Assembly: GCA_900471815.1 (NCBI GenBank)
Contig: UICE01000001.1
Span: 335,114-399,113 of the forward strand
Direction: 5' to 3'
DNA length: 64,000 nt
Origin: Hyphomicrobiales bacterium
GTDB taxonomy: Bacteria; Pseudomonadota; Alphaproteobacteria; Rhizobiales; Rhizobiaceae
Both the position numbers and the translations under genes were made by a program. This document shows positions 10,692-20,526 of this stretch, one piece after another. How positions within the stretch are numbered: position 1 is the stretch's first letter; each line of letters starts with the position of its first letter. The notes under the pieces are model-generated. The model did no database searches. It was not told the origin of the DNA and saw nothing but the letters and a program-made list of their open reading frames with translations.

Positions 10692-10891
10692 GATACCTCA
10701 CCTTCATTGTGATTTCATTGCCCGATCCAATCTACACTGTTGTTTCGAATCGAGCAAAGACATCCCGCAAAATCGCGGGGATGATCAATCACATTTCACT
10801 TTCCTGATGTTCCATCCTTAGGCGCGCTTCAACTCCATCGTCGTAAACTATCAGCGCTTCGTTCTCCCTGACTGGACTTCTTTGGCCCAGT

Positions 10892-12529
10892 TCATTTGCC
10901 CACTGCCAGTAATCCTACACGTGGCGGAGCAATGAATCCAGACCTTACATTGCTCTTGGTAGCGGAAGCCTCAGCTTTTTTCTCGCGGCGCCGTTGCACC
11001 GAGGAAGCGATGTTCATCGCTTCGCGGTATTTGGCTACAGTTCGCCGCGCAATATCAATATTTTGTTCCTTCAACATTTCCACGATTGTATCATCCGAAA
11101 GGATTGAATCCGGCGACTCAGCATCAATGAGAATTTTGATTTGATGCCTTACAGATTGCGAAGAATGTTGCTCGGCGCCCTCACTGGCAGCAATGGCTGC
11201 ATTGAAAAAGTATCGCAGTTCGAAAACGCCACGCTTGGTGAGCATGTACTTATTTGTCGTGACCCGGCTAACCGTGGATTCGTGCATCCCAATGGCATCG
11301 GCAACATTGCGCAGATTGAGAGGTTTCAAATATGCGACGCCCTGCAAAAGAAACTGCTCCTGCTGGCGAACAATCTCCGTGGCGACCTTAAGAATCGTCT
11401 GAGCGCGCTGGTCAAGACTTCGAATCAACCAGTTCGCATTGTGCATGCATTCCCCCAGAAATGTCTTTTCGTCCGGAGATGTTTTCGCCCTCATTATAGT
11501 TGCATAGTAGTTGTTGTTGATCAGCACCCTGGGCAATGTCTCCGAGTTAAGCTCGATACGCCAACTGCCATCGGGAGCCTGGTCAACCTGAACATCGGGG
11601 ATGATACTATCGGCTATGCCAGACGAAAACGCAGTGCCTGGTTTTGGGTCAAGCAACTGTATTTCCCGAAGCATATCGATAATTTCGGTGTCTCCAAGCC
11701 GGCACAGTTTTTTCAAACTATGAAAATCGCGTTTGGCGAGCAGCTCAAGATTTTGAAGCAGGATATCCATCGCTGGTGAGAGGCGTTTTCTGGCACGCAA
11801 TTGAAGCCGCAGGCATTCAGCAAGATCGCGTGCAAACAAGCCTGCGGGCTCAAATCCCTGCAGGACAAAAAGCAGCTTCTCCAGATGTTCAACGGAAGAA
11901 CCAATCCGGATGGCGAGTTCGGCAATATCACCACGAAAATAACCAATTTCGTCGACCTGATCAGCGAGTTCGGCTGCGATCATTCGATCTTCTGCTTTTT
12001 CGAAAGCGAAAATGATCTGTTCCCTGATATGCTCCTGCATATTGAGAGGCGCTGCGGTCACCTGTTCAAGATTATAGTTCTCTCCACCCGACGAGACATA
12101 GCCATCGCCTGCAGATGACTTCCACTGAGAAGCAAGATCACTTGCAATAAAATCGCGGCTACCGGGATCGTCAGGAAAAATATTCTCGAGCGAGCTATCA
12201 AACGTATCGGACATTGCACTTGAGCTGGTGGTCTCGCCGCTATTCAACCAAAGACTATCGGCATCATCAGATAAAACCCTGTCGGCACTACCGTCGCTTC
12301 GTAGATCCTGATCGCTGTCTGAACGATGTTCGGAATGAACGCCGCCAAACAAAATAGTGTCGTCTGAAGCATCCAGTCTTTCCAATAATGGGTTTTTTTC
12401 GATTTCCTGCTCTATGAACTGCTCAAGCTCGATATGATTCAGCTGCAGCAGCCGTATCGACTGCATCAGCAATGGAGTCATCACCAGAGATTGGGTTTGC
12501 CTCAAATCGAGTTTTGGCGACAGAGCCAT
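10892..12529 (-). CDS. rpoN: RNA polymerase sigma-54 factor
   Basis: The alternative sigma factor that reads -24/-12 promoters and needs AAA+ activators. Region I is glutamine/leucine rich (about residues 7-50, LDLRQTQSLVMTPLLMQSI). An acidic linker follows (about 55-120), then the core-binding domain, the HTH, and the RpoN box ARRTVAKYRE at 494-503. At 545 residues it carries a basic tail of about 40 residues after the RpoN box, longer than many homologues; the role of this tail is unknown. It lies downstream of lptB and upstream of hpf, the usual order in alphaproteobacteria. Confidence 0.97.
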   Translation of the reverse strand: MALSPKLDLRQTQSLVMTPLLMQSIRLLQLNHIELEQFIEQEIEKNPLLERLDASDDTILFGGVHSEHRSDSDQDLRSDGSADRVLSDDADSLWLNSGETTSSSAMSDTFDSSLENIFPDDPGSRDFIASDLASQWKSSAGDGYVSSGGENYNLEQVTAAPLNMQEHIREQIIFAFEKAEDRMIAAELADQVDEIGYFRGDIAELAIRIGSSVEHLEKLLFVLQGFEPAGLFARDLAECLRLQLRARKRLSPAMDILLQNLELLAKRDFHSLKKLCRLGDTEIIDMLREIQLLDPKPGTAFSSGIADSIIPDVQVDQAPDGSWRIELNSETLPRVLINNNYYATIMRAKTSPDEKTFLGECMHNANWLIRSLDQRAQTILKVATEIVRQQEQFLLQGVAYLKPLNLRNVADAIGMHESTVSRVTTNKYMLTKRGVFELRYFFNAAIAASEGAEQHSSQSVRHQIKILIDAESPDSILSDDTIVEMLKEQNIDIARRTVAKYREAMNIASSVQRRREKKAEASATKSNVRSGFIAPPRVGLLAVGK

Positions 12530-12696
12530 AATATACGCAGCTACTCCATACAGAATTAGTTACTGCAGTACAGAAGTGGCCCAATCCTTGCTTGTCAATT
12601 GAAAAGCTCCAAAAACTCGCGTGCTGATGTCATTTTCAACCAGTACGGGTTTGAAAGTTGAGATTTTTATGTCACCGGAGGGCCTGATCGGCAAAA

Positions 12697-13524
12697 TCAG
12701 AGCTTGAACTCATCACCAAGATAAAGTCGGCGGACATCCGGATTAGCAATTATTTCGTCCGGGCGACCATGGGTCAAAACCTGACCGGCATGGATAATAT
12801 AGGCCCTGTCGATGAGCTTGAGCGTTTCGCGAACATTGTGGTCTGTAATCAATACGCCAATGCCACGGCCAGTCAGATGCCTTACCAATTGCTGAATATC
12901 CGCAACAGCAATCGGATCAACACCAGCAAACGGCTCGTCGAGCAACATGAAGTTTGGACGCGAGGCCAAAGCACGCGCGATCTCTAGGCGCCTGCGCTCA
13001 CCACCGGAAAGGGAAATCGCTGGAGCTTTTCGCAAATGGGCAATGTGGAACTCTTCAAGAAGTGAATCCAACTCCTGCGCGCGGGCGTGCCTGTCCTTTT
13101 CGACAACCTCGAGCACGGCCTTGATATTATTTTCTACTGATAATCCGCGAAAAATTGAGGCCTCTTGCGGCAAATACCCGATACCAAGGCGCGATCGCCG
13201 ATACATGGGCATTGTTGTGACATCGAACCCGTCAATTTCTATCGTGCCCTTGTCGACTGGCACGAGCCCGGTCACCATATAAAAACATGTTGTCTTGCCA
13301 GCGCCATTCGGCCCAAGAATGCCAACAGCCTCACCGGAACGCACGCCGAATGAAACGCCATTTACGACTTGGCGCCCATTATAGCTTTTCGTGATCCCAC
13401 GCGCGACGAGCGTGCCCTTCATGCGATCCACGGCCAAGGGATCCGCCGGGCGCATCTCCTGTGAAACACTGGAGTTTGGCCGTGCGGCATTTGTGCTGGG
13501 TGAGCGGCGTGAAAATAGGGACAC
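12697..13524 (-). CDS. lptB: LPS export ABC transporter ATPase LptB
   Basis: The cytoplasmic ATPase of the LptB2FGC motor that extracts lipopolysaccharide from the inner membrane. It has Walker A GPNGAGKTT at 71-79, the signature LSGGE at 172-176 and Walker B FMLLDEP ending at 192-198. About 34 extra N-terminal residues precede the canonical start of the ABC domain, so M35 is a possible alternative start. The gene lies just downstream of lptA and lptC, so the three form one operon for the Lpt bridge. Confidence 0.95.
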   Translation of the reverse strand: MSLFSRRSPSTNAARPNSSVSQEMRPADPLAVDRMKGTLVARGITKSYNGRQVVNGVSFGVRSGEAVGILGPNGAGKTTCFYMVTGLVPVDKGTIEIDGFDVTTMPMYRRSRLGIGYLPQEASIFRGLSVENNIKAVLEVVEKDRHARAQELDSLLEEFHIAHLRKAPAISLSGGERRRLEIARALASRPNFMLLDEPFAGVDPIAVADIQQLVRHLTGRGIGVLITDHNVRETLKLIDRAYIIHAGQVLTHGRPDEIIANPDVRRLYLGDEFKL

Positions 13525-13543
13525 TTACAATTCTTCCGGCGGC

Positions 13544-14152
13544 TTAGTTCTTTTGGGCGTTTTTAGGCGCAACGACGATTGAAACGCGTCCGGTCTGGCC
13601 ACTCTTGCAGCTTTCCAGCTGAGCTTCACCGGTTTTCAGCTGAGCTGTAAGCTTACATCCAACAGCAACATTGTCCCCTTGGGAAAGGACGACCTTGCTT
13701 CCCGTCAGGACGAGCACTTCGGTCTTCATGTCAAATGTACCGTGATCCCCGGTGGCTACTTGGTCTTCAGACTTCACATAGACTTTATCGCTGACTTCGA
13801 GATGATCAATGTCCTGGGCTCCGGCACCAGCCACGCCGCTCGAAACTTTCGAAGCATCTGCGTTTGCGGCATCTTTATTGCCACCTTTAACGTAGTAGAC
13901 GATCATTGAGCCTGCTTTTAGCAAGGTTGCGCCCTGAACAACCGTAACATTTCCAGTGAATGTTGCGGTACCTGCATCATTATGCAGCACGACCTTGTCG
14001 GAATCGATCTGAATTGGCTGATCGCCTGAAAGCTTTATACCGCCGGGCGCTGCACCTGGAGTCTGCTGCGCCATGGCAGGGACAACCAACGCGGAGGCCA
14101 ACAAACTCACTGCAACCGATGATATCCTGATCAGTTTCGCCCCGAAAGACAT
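13544..14152 (-). CDS. lptA: LPS transport periplasmic protein LptA
   Basis: Forms the periplasmic beta-jelly-roll bridge that carries LPS between LptC and LptD. A signal peptide is visible (ISSVAVSLLASALVVPAMAQ), followed by an OstA-like domain (ADSDKVVL-type opening and TFTGNVTVVQGATLLKAGSMIVYY). The start at 14152 has a strong ribosome-binding site (GGAGAGAG); the longer frame begins with a TTG at 14185 that has none. It lies 54 bp from lptC and 19 bp from lptB, consistent with one operon. Confidence 0.93.
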   Translation of the reverse strand: MSFGAKLIRISSVAVSLLASALVVPAMAQQTPGAAPGGIKLSGDQPIQIDSDKVVLHNDAGTATFTGNVTVVQGATLLKAGSMIVYYVKGGNKDAANADASKVSSGVAGAGAQDIDHLEVSDKVYVKSEDQVATGDHGTFDMKTEVLVLTGSKVVLSQGDNVAVGCKLTAQLKTGEAQLESCKSGQTGRVSIVVAPKNAQKN

Positions 14153-14206
14153 TGCTCTCTCTCCTAATCCGAGAAATTTCTTCAAAGTAACAATCCCGAC
14201 TGTAGA

Positions 14207-14944
14207 TCAGTTGGACGATTTTACCTCATTGTCACCTTCTTGCAGCTTTGTAGGTTGAATGACAAGCCTTACTCGCTTTTCAAACGTCACTACCTTACCA
14301 CCCTCAGTGATCTGCATACTATCGGCAACAATACTGCCATTACGATTTTTCACGCTGACTGGATCATTGGTGGACATGGTATTTCCGGCAATATCAATAT
14401 CGGCAGATTGCAACTGAGCAGTTATGCCATCCGATGTCACCAAACTTATCTCGCTGTCGAGCTTCAACTGCCTGTTGGCATTGTCGAAAACCCCTGACTT
14501 CGCTTTAACCTCAGCGCGCATGTCTTTGCCGATTGGAATTTCCGCGTCAATACCTTCAAGCGATATGACTGAACTGTTTCCAACCTGCTGCAAGGCTCTT
14601 ACAGCACTCATTTTGTAGGGAAGCTTATCCTTGGTAAAGCCGTCGAGCTTGGGATTCGTCATCACAAGCTTGCCATCCTCGATTCCAGCACCATCCAGAG
14701 CAATGTTGTTTGGAACGCCCGAGGCGGAAAAGAATGTAAACCACGAAAATACCGCAGCGCCCACAAGGGCAATTACAGGCAAAGAAAACTTCAACAACCG
14801 AACGCGGCGCGAATGACGTTCCGCAGCTTCGAAAACAGTCGATCCCTTGTCGGATGCCGCAAATTGCCGTGCAACCGTCGCATGATGCTCGGCGTCTGCG
14901 GCGGCATTTCGCACACCAGTGATATCGGTTTTTTCAATAGACAT
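14207..14944 (-). CDS. lptC: LPS export inner-membrane protein LptC
   Basis: A bitopic protein that docks LptA to the LptBFG complex. The 245-residue product has a basic cytoplasmic N terminus, one membrane helix near residues 50-70 (LKFSLPVIALVGAAVFSWFTFF), and a periplasmic LptC/OstA-like beta domain. It is the first gene of the lptC-lptA-lptB unit. The N terminus is longer than in enterobacteria, which is common in Hyphomicrobiales. Confidence 0.9.
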   Translation of the reverse strand: MSIEKTDITGVRNAAADAEHHATVARQFAASDKGSTVFEAAERHSRRVRLLKFSLPVIALVGAAVFSWFTFFSASGVPNNIALDGAGIEDGKLVMTNPKLDGFTKDKLPYKMSAVRALQQVGNSSVISLEGIDAEIPIGKDMRAEVKAKSGVFDNANRQLKLDSEISLVTSDGITAQLQSADIDIAGNTMSTNDPVSVKNRNGSIVADSMQITEGGKVVTFEKRVRLVIQPTKLQEGDNEVKSSN

Positions 14945-15188
14945 GGGTTTGGCTGCTGTTACCGTTTATAATATTTCTAGCTAGTTCAACGCCAATATGG
15001 TTATTTTTCGATGAAATAGACGTGATTTAGAGCATATGCGATGCGTGTAGGAACAAGTATGTGGTGAGATGGCCAGTTACAAGGTCATTCGCGCACCCAT
15101 ATTTGTACTCATCGATTGGCGCACTGTCTGGACTTCCACTGGGCGATATCGCAAAAGAGTATCACAAACATTGGCGAAACGGACAAAA

Positions 15189-16178
15189 ATGATGGCCAAC
15201 ACAGCGGATGCAATTATCGATAGGCGCAAGCTACGGCGAAAGGTAACTTTCTGGCGTATTGTTGCTTTGCTGGTGGCTGCTTTTGCTTTGATTGCGATCT
15301 ATCTCATCACCAGCGGTTCGGAAGGCTATACAAGCAAATCCGTTCCTCACATTGCAAAAGTGCGTGTTGAGGGAACAATTCTTGAAGATGAAGAGCTTCT
15401 CAAACGCTTGAAAGATATTGGGGAGTCCGACGCCGTCAAAGGTGTTATCGTGTCCATTGATTCACCCGGTGGCACCACTGCTGGCGGTGAAGCAATTTAC
15501 GAATCTGTCCGCAAAATTGCAGAGAAAAAACCCGTCGTTGCGCAGGTTGGGACTTTGGCTGCCTCAGCCGGATATATGATCGCAGTCGCTACGGATCATA
15601 TTGTTGCAAGGCAGTCGTCCATTGTCGGTTCCATTGGCGTCTTGTTTCAGTATCCGGATATATCGGAGCTTTTGACAAAGGTCGGTGTAAAAGTCGAAAC
15701 TATTAAATCCAGCCCGCTAAAAGCTGAACCCAATTTTTTCAATCCTGCAAGCGATGAAGCCAAGGCAATGATCCATCGCATGATAATCGATTCCTACAAT
15801 TGGTTTGTGGGCCTCGTTGAGGATCGTCGCAAATTTAACCACGAACAGGCGTTGGCGCTGGCAGATGGCTCCGTATTTACTGGTCGTCAGGCTCTATCGA
15901 ACAAACTTATCGACGCGCTTGGCGGTGAAGAAAAGGCGCTTGAATGGCTTGAAGGTAAGGGCGTAGACCCGAAACTTAAGGTCGTTGAATGGAAACCGGT
16001 TGAAAAATCCACCTTTGGTTCTCTTTTCTCGCAATCGGCGATGAAAATGGCTGCCAAACTGCTGGGTCTGCCTGAGACAAGCACTGGAGTGCTCCACGAA
16101 ATTACTGGCGACAGGATGTTTCTTGACGGACTCGTTTCGGTTTGGCACGTTGACGGCAAGCCCGTGGGAGCGCAATAA
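15189..16178 (+). CDS. sppA: Signal peptide peptidase SppA (S49 family)
   Basis: A membrane serine protease that degrades cleaved signal peptides. The short (329 aa) single-domain form has one N-terminal membrane helix (about 21-41). The catalytic pair fits family spacing: Ser126 in AASAGYM and Lys178 in SSPLKAEP, 52 residues apart as in Bacillus SppA. The glycine-rich SIDSPGGTTAGGEA loop is present. ATGs at 15189 and 15192 both give sensible starts; an upstream in-frame extension to 15069 lacks any signal or family sequence. It is followed by ihfB. Confidence 0.93.
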   Translation: MMANTADAIIDRRKLRRKVTFWRIVALLVAAFALIAIYLITSGSEGYTSKSVPHIAKVRVEGTILEDEELLKRLKDIGESDAVKGVIVSIDSPGGTTAGGEAIYESVRKIAEKKPVVAQVGTLAASAGYMIAVATDHIVARQSSIVGSIGVLFQYPDISELLTKVGVKVETIKSSPLKAEPNFFNPASDEAKAMIHRMIIDSYNWFVGLVEDRRKFNHEQALALADGSVFTGRQALSNKLIDALGGEEKALEWLEGKGVDPKLKVVEWKPVEKSTFGSLFSQSAMKMAAKLLGLPETSTGVLHEITGDRMFLDGLVSVWHVDGKPVGAQ

Positions 16179-16256
16179 GCTATTTACATATAAGATCAGT
16201 GGCATAGTCCAGTTCGACTGTGTATCCTGATCTCAAAACCAGAAGGGAATTTTGCT

Positions 16257-16541
16257 GTGATCAAATCAGAGCTTGTGCAAATAATTGCCAACCGCAATCC
16301 GCACCTATTCCAGCGCGATGTGGAGAATATTGTCGGCGCCATCTTTGACGAAATTACAGATGCTTTGGCTGAGGGCAATCGCGTCGAGCTACGAGGCTTC
16401 GGTGCATTTTCCGTAAAGAACCGGCCGGCCCGCAGCGGCCGCAACCCGCGAACAGGTGAAAGCGTTGACGTCGAAGAGAAGTGGGTACCGTTCTTCAAGA
16501 CCGGCAAGGAACTCCGCGACAGGCTGAATGCAAACAGCTGA
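16257..16541 (+). CDS. ihfB: Integration host factor beta subunit
   Basis: A DNA-bending protein that pairs with IhfA and acts in recombination, sigma-54 promoter activation and phage integration. The 94-residue protein has the HU/IHF fold and the DNA-intercalating arm [12 protein letters not shown]. The GTG start at 16257 has a ribosome-binding site (AGAAGGGA). The sppA-ihfB-lapA order is common. IHF is a likely host partner for the integrase found later in this window. Confidence 0.96.
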   Translation: MIKSELVQIIANRNPHLFQRDVENIVGAIFDEITDALAEGNRVELRGFGAFSVKNRPARSGRNPRTGESVDVEEKWVPFFKTGKELRDRLNANS

Positions 16542-16578
16542 ATCCATACTTAGTGAATAAGCAAAAAGAGGCTTCAAT

Positions 16579-16911
16579 ATGATTAATCGCGTGGTCGCCG
16601 TACTGATTCTCGTACCGATCGCGATTATTCTGATCGCTTTATCGGTTGCCAATCGCGGTAATGCCCTGTTTACGATTGATCCCTTTAATCCGGGCAACCC
16701 TGCGCTTTCCTACTCGGCTCCTTTGTTTGTCTGGTTGTTTGCCGCTTTGATCATCGGTCTTGTTCTCGGCAGTCTTGTCACTTGGTCCAATCAGGGCAAG
16801 CATCGCAAGCTGGCGCGTCAACGCAAGCTCGAAGCAGAAATGTTACGCAAGGAAGCGCGCAAGGCAGCCACTGAAACGGCCTCGACACCCAATCTTCCCT
16901 CCTTGCATTAA
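16579..16911 (+). CDS. LapA-domain membrane protein (DUF1049)
   Basis: A small inner-membrane protein of 110 residues with two hydrophobic helices (about 4-23 and 47-68) and a basic, Arg/Lys-rich cytoplasmic tail. This matches the LapA/YciS family, which in E. coli associates with LPS-assembly regulation. It sits directly after ihfB, as is usual. The function in this lineage is not established. Confidence 0.8.
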   Translation: MINRVVAVLILVPIAIILIALSVANRGNALFTIDPFNPGNPALSYSAPLFVWLFAALIIGLVLGSLVTWSNQGKHRKLARQRKLEAEMLRKEARKAATETASTPNLPSLH

Positions 16912-16930
16912 TTTCTATCAAGGACCTTTA

Positions 16931-17896
16931 ATGAAACTCGTCTCCCCCGTTGAGGTCGATGCCCTGTTGAACTGGCCCGACATGATTAACGCAATCGAGC
17001 TGGCATTCCGCCAAGGCGTGATCCAGCCCGTGCGCCACCATCATACTGTTGAGCGCCCGGATGGAGCGGCCTCCACACTGCTTCTAATGCCCGCATGGTC
17101 CGATTTTGATGCGCTGGGCGACTCGTCCAAGGGTTATATGGGCGTTAAGATTGTAACTGTCTCGCCAGATAATGGTGCCGTCTCGAAACCTGCCGTGATG
17201 GGTGTATATCTGTTGCTCGACGGTAAGACCGGTGAACCAAAAGCTCTTATAGATGGTCAACGCCTGACCTTATGGCGGACAGCAGGGGCGTCCGCTCTTG
17301 CAGCACGCTATCTCGCCCGGGAAGATGCATCAAAGCTTGTGGTTCTCGGTGCGGGCGCACTTTCGGGCTTTTTGGCCCGAGCTCATAGCGCCATACGCCC
17401 AATTAACGACATCTCGATCTGGAACAGAAATTTTGCCGGAGCCGAGAAAGTAGCGGCAGAGTTGATCCGGGACGGTTTTAACGCCAGAGCTGTTGAAGAC
17501 AAGGATGCAGCGATCGCGGAGGCCGATATCATCACCGCCGGTACGCTATCCACCGAGCCGTTGATCCTTGGAAAACATCTGAAAGCCGGCGCACACGTCG
17601 ATCTTATCGGTGCTTTTACGCCGAAGATGCGAGAAAGTGACGATGAGTGCATCAAACGAGCGCGTGTTTTTGTTGATACGAGAGACGGAGCGCTAAAAGA
17701 GGGCGGTGATATCGTCCAGCCGATCAAGGCCGGGGTAATCGATTCCGGCCACATAATTGGCGATTTGTTCGACCTCACACGAGGAACAATGAGAGGTCGT
17801 CAATCGACGGGCGAGATTACATTGTTCAAATCTGTTGGCGCAGCTCTTGAAGACCTTGCTGCGGGTATCCTTGTCTATGAAAAGGCAATGGCGTAG
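16931..17896 (+). CDS. Ornithine cyclodeaminase / mu-crystallin family protein
   Basis: A 321-residue NAD(P)-dependent enzyme of the ornithine cyclodeaminase/mu-crystallin superfamily. Members deaminate ornithine to proline or reduce cyclic imines such as pyrroline-2-carboxylate. The Rossmann motif reads VVLGAGALSGFLARA, so the usual GxGxQA-type glutamine is replaced. The substrate-pocket signature LIDGQRLTLWRTAG is intact. The start at 16931 gives the family N terminus; a longer upstream frame overlaps the preceding gene and is artefactual. The exact substrate cannot be assigned. Confidence 0.88.
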   Translation: MKLVSPVEVDALLNWPDMINAIELAFRQGVIQPVRHHHTVERPDGAASTLLLMPAWSDFDALGDSSKGYMGVKIVTVSPDNGAVSKPAVMGVYLLLDGKTGEPKALIDGQRLTLWRTAGASALAARYLAREDASKLVVLGAGALSGFLARAHSAIRPINDISIWNRNFAGAEKVAAELIRDGFNARAVEDKDAAIAEADIITAGTLSTEPLILGKHLKAGAHVDLIGAFTPKMRESDDECIKRARVFVDTRDGALKEGGDIVQPIKAGVIDSGHIIGDLFDLTRGTMRGRQSTGEITLFKSVGAALEDLAAGILVYEKAMA

Positions 17897-17929
17897 TAAC
17901 CTTGGAAAAGGTTGCAAGGAAAATACGGT

Positions 17930-19036
17930 TTGAAATCGCCCGGCGGTAAAATTAGAAAAACGAAAAACGGCAGTGGCCGACAAGGTGACGTTTCAAAAAA
18001 TGCTGTGCAGCGGCAAAGCGTAACGAAGCCCCGCCCGCAATTCGCCAAAGCGCACCGTTCCTCCGATGAAGAAACGGAGCGTGCATCGCCGCGAACAGAA
18101 CAAACTCCAAAGCGCGTGGTTACCCGCCGTACCGGTGCACGTCCGCAGGAAAAGACTGGGCTTATTCTGGAAACGCTTCCGTCTGAAGATTATGCGCTTC
18201 TTGATAGCGGCAATGGTTTGAAACTGGAACAGTATGGCCCTTACCGGATTGTCCGCCCGGAAGGTCAAGCGATCTGGCTTCCGGCGTGGAGTAAGAGCGA
18301 GTGGGACAAGGCCGATGCAATTTTCACCGGCAATACAGATGAAGAGGGCGTTGGGCGCTGGCAGTTTCCTAATGTGCCGTTGGGTGAAACCTGGCCGCTC
18401 GCTTATGATGGCATTTCGTTTTTGGGTCGTTTCACCTCATTCCGGCATGTTGGCGTATTTCCTGAACAGGGGACGCATTGGGCGTATATGCATGATCTGA
18501 TCCGCGGTGCAAAACGCCCCGTCAAAGTGCTAAACCTCTTTGGTTATACGGGGGTTGCTTCACTCGTAGCAGCCCGGGCAGGCGCCGAGGTCACGCATGT
18601 AGACGCGTCGAAGAAAGCCATTCTCTGGGCACGCGAAAATCAGGAAATGGCTGGACTATCGAGCAAGCCTATTCGCTGGATATGCGAAGATGCAATGAAA
18701 TTCGTGGCGCGGGAAGAACGCCGCGGAAATGGTTACGACATCATCCTCCTTGATCCACCTGCCTATGGGCGCGGCCCCAACGGCGAGGTCTGGCAACTTT
18801 TCGACAATCTGCCAGACATGATTGATTTATGCCGATCAATTCTTACGCCCAATCCCTTGGCGGTTGTGCTAACTGCCTATTCGATCCGCGCATCATTTTT
18901 TGCCATTCACGAATTGATGCGGGATACGTTTACGGGCCTTGGCGGCGAAGTGCAGTCCGGCGAACTTATTCTTCGCGAGCGCTCCTCAAAGCGGGCCCTT
19001 TCCACATCTCTCTTCAGCCGCTGGGGTGCATCATGA
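17930..19036 (+). CDS. Class I SAM-dependent methyltransferase (RNA methyltransferase type)
   Basis: A probable RNA methyltransferase. The SAM-binding motif is VLNLFGYTGVASLVAARAGAEVTHVDASKK, and the catalytic-type LLDPPAYGRGPNG (DPPxxG) resembles RlmI/RlmK-like enzymes. The first ~65 residues are basic and low in complexity. The start is uncertain: a TTG at 17930 is about 9 bases after AAGGA, while another TTG at 17912 would add six residues. Its stop overlaps the next start as ATGA, so the two genes are translationally coupled. The modified site is not known. Confidence 0.82.
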   Translation: MKSPGGKIRKTKNGSGRQGDVSKNAVQRQSVTKPRPQFAKAHRSSDEETERASPRTEQTPKRVVTRRTGARPQEKTGLILETLPSEDYALLDSGNGLKLEQYGPYRIVRPEGQAIWLPAWSKSEWDKADAIFTGNTDEEGVGRWQFPNVPLGETWPLAYDGISFLGRFTSFRHVGVFPEQGTHWAYMHDLIRGAKRPVKVLNLFGYTGVASLVAARAGAEVTHVDASKKAILWARENQEMAGLSSKPIRWICEDAMKFVAREERRGNGYDIILLDPPAYGRGPNGEVWQLFDNLPDMIDLCRSILTPNPLAVVLTAYSIRASFFAIHELMRDTFTGLGGEVQSGELILRERSSKRALSTSLFSRWGAS

Positions 19037-19902
19037 GCAAGCAGGACGACCACCATCGCGGCAGCGGCATCGTCCGCCCGGGCAAAGTCAAGGAAGTCAC
19101 CAGCCTTACCAACCCGATCGTCAAGGATCTGCGTTCGCTGGCATTGAAAAAATTCCGCGATCAGCAGGGTGTGTTTCTTGCCGAAGGACTAAAGCTCGTC
19201 ATCGACGCACTCGACCTTGGTTGGACAATCAAGACCTTGGTTTACTCCAAAGCCGGTAAGGGAAACTCGCTTGTCGAGCAAGTTGCCGCCAGAACGGTGG
19301 CCAAGGGCGGCGATGTGCTGGAGGTCAATGAAAAGATCATCTCGGCAATAACCCGGCGTGACAACCCGCAAATGGTAGTCGGGGTGTTCCAGCAAAACCT
19401 CCAAATGCTTTCCAACATCCGTCCACAAGCCAACGACGTTTTCGTGGCTCTGGATCGGGTTCGGGACCCTGGAAACCTCGGTACAATCATTCGAACTGCC
19501 GACGCAGCAGGCGCCAAAGGTATTATCCTCATCGGCGACACAACGGACCCGTTCTCGCTTGAAACGGTTCGCGCGACAATGGGGTCGGTATTTGCAGTTC
19601 CCCTCATCAGGGCAACGGAAGCAGAATTTCTATCCTGGAGAAAGAGTTTCACGGGTCTGATCGTTGGAACGCATCTCAAGGGTTCAGTGGACTATCGGAC
19701 TATCCCTTACGCCAATAAGCCGGTCGTCTTGTTAATGGGCAACGAGCAGCAGGGCCTACCCGATCAGCTGTCCTCGGCATGTGATCGGCTGGCGCGAATA
19801 CCCCAAGCCGGCCGAGCTGACTCCCTTAATCTTGCCATCGCAACCGGAGTAATGCTGTTTGAAATCCGGCGTGACGCCCTGAAGCTTGACGCGACCACTT
19901 GA
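19033..19902 (+). CDS. SpoU/TrmH-family RNA 2'-O-methyltransferase
   Basis: A SPOUT-fold RNA ribose methyltransferase (RlmB/TrmH-like). All three motifs are visible: [34 protein letters not shown] and [14 protein letters not shown]. An N-terminal substrate-binding domain precedes them. The ATG at 19033 overlaps the upstream stop codon (ATGA); a longer frame into the upstream gene is spurious. Target rRNA or tRNA is not determinable from sequence. Confidence 0.93.
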   Translation: MSKQDDHHRGSGIVRPGKVKEVTSLTNPIVKDLRSLALKKFRDQQGVFLAEGLKLVIDALDLGWTIKTLVYSKAGKGNSLVEQVAARTVAKGGDVLEVNEKIISAITRRDNPQMVVGVFQQNLQMLSNIRPQANDVFVALDRVRDPGNLGTIIRTADAAGAKGIILIGDTTDPFSLETVRATMGSVFAVPLIRATEAEFLSWRKSFTGLIVGTHLKGSVDYRTIPYANKPVVLLMGNEQQGLPDQLSSACDRLARIPQAGRADSLNLAIATGVMLFEIRRDALKLDATT

Positions 19903-19906
19903 GAAA

Positions 19907-20413
19907 ATGCCATTTATGAGCCGCACGCGTTTTTTTAGCCTTTCTGCAATCATCATGGTTGCTGTCCTGACCGACCAGATAATCAAATATCTCGTCGAAA
20001 CAGGTATGGATTATCAGCAGCAAATCGATCTTTTACCCTTTCTGGCATTGTTTCGTGTTCACAATGAAGGCATTGCCTTTTCAATGTTGAGCGGAATGCA
20101 CGACATTGCGCTCATAGGGCTTACACTCGTCGTCATAGGCTTCGTAAGTTACCTTTGGTGGAGTACAAACCCGGATCGGTGGATTTCTCGTGCGGGCTTT
20201 GCGCTTATTATTGGCGGCGCTCTCGGTAACCTCATTGATCGCAGCGTTCATGGCTATGTAATCGACTATATTCTCTTCCATCTGCCATCATGGTCATTCG
20301 CCGTTTTCAATCTCGCCGATGCCTATATTTCTGTTGGTGCAGCATTGGTTGTAATTGAAGAGTTTTTTGTTTGGGCTAAAGAGCGGAAGAACCCGCCTGA
20401 TAAGGCAAACTAG
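19907..20413 (+). CDS. lspA: Lipoprotein signal peptidase LspA
   Basis: An inner-membrane aspartyl protease that removes the signal peptide from prolipoproteins. The 168-residue protein has four membrane helices. The catalytic Asp pair is D111 in GNLIDR and D138 in FNLADAY. The start at 19907 follows the previous stop by four bases; M4 is an alternative. Co-transcription with the methyltransferase genes upstream is likely. Confidence 0.95.
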   Translation: MPFMSRTRFFSLSAIIMVAVLTDQIIKYLVETGMDYQQQIDLLPFLALFRVHNEGIAFSMLSGMHDIALIGLTLVVIGFVSYLWWSTNPDRWISRAGFALIIGGALGNLIDRSVHGYVIDYILFHLPSWSFAVFNLADAYISVGAALVVIEEFFVWAKERKNPPDKAN

Positions 20414-20526
20414 CTGATCAAGCATCGCCGGTTTGGCCTTCGTTTTACGTCATGTTGCCGTCATTAAATCGTAGTAATGAGGGCGAGAACGACTACCGGT
20501 CAACCTCCGACGAGGGTCAAATCGAT

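Noticed and set aside
10763-10783. Hairpin between rpoN and hpf as a terminator
   Set aside because: The stem has a bulge and no T-run follows on the minus strand.
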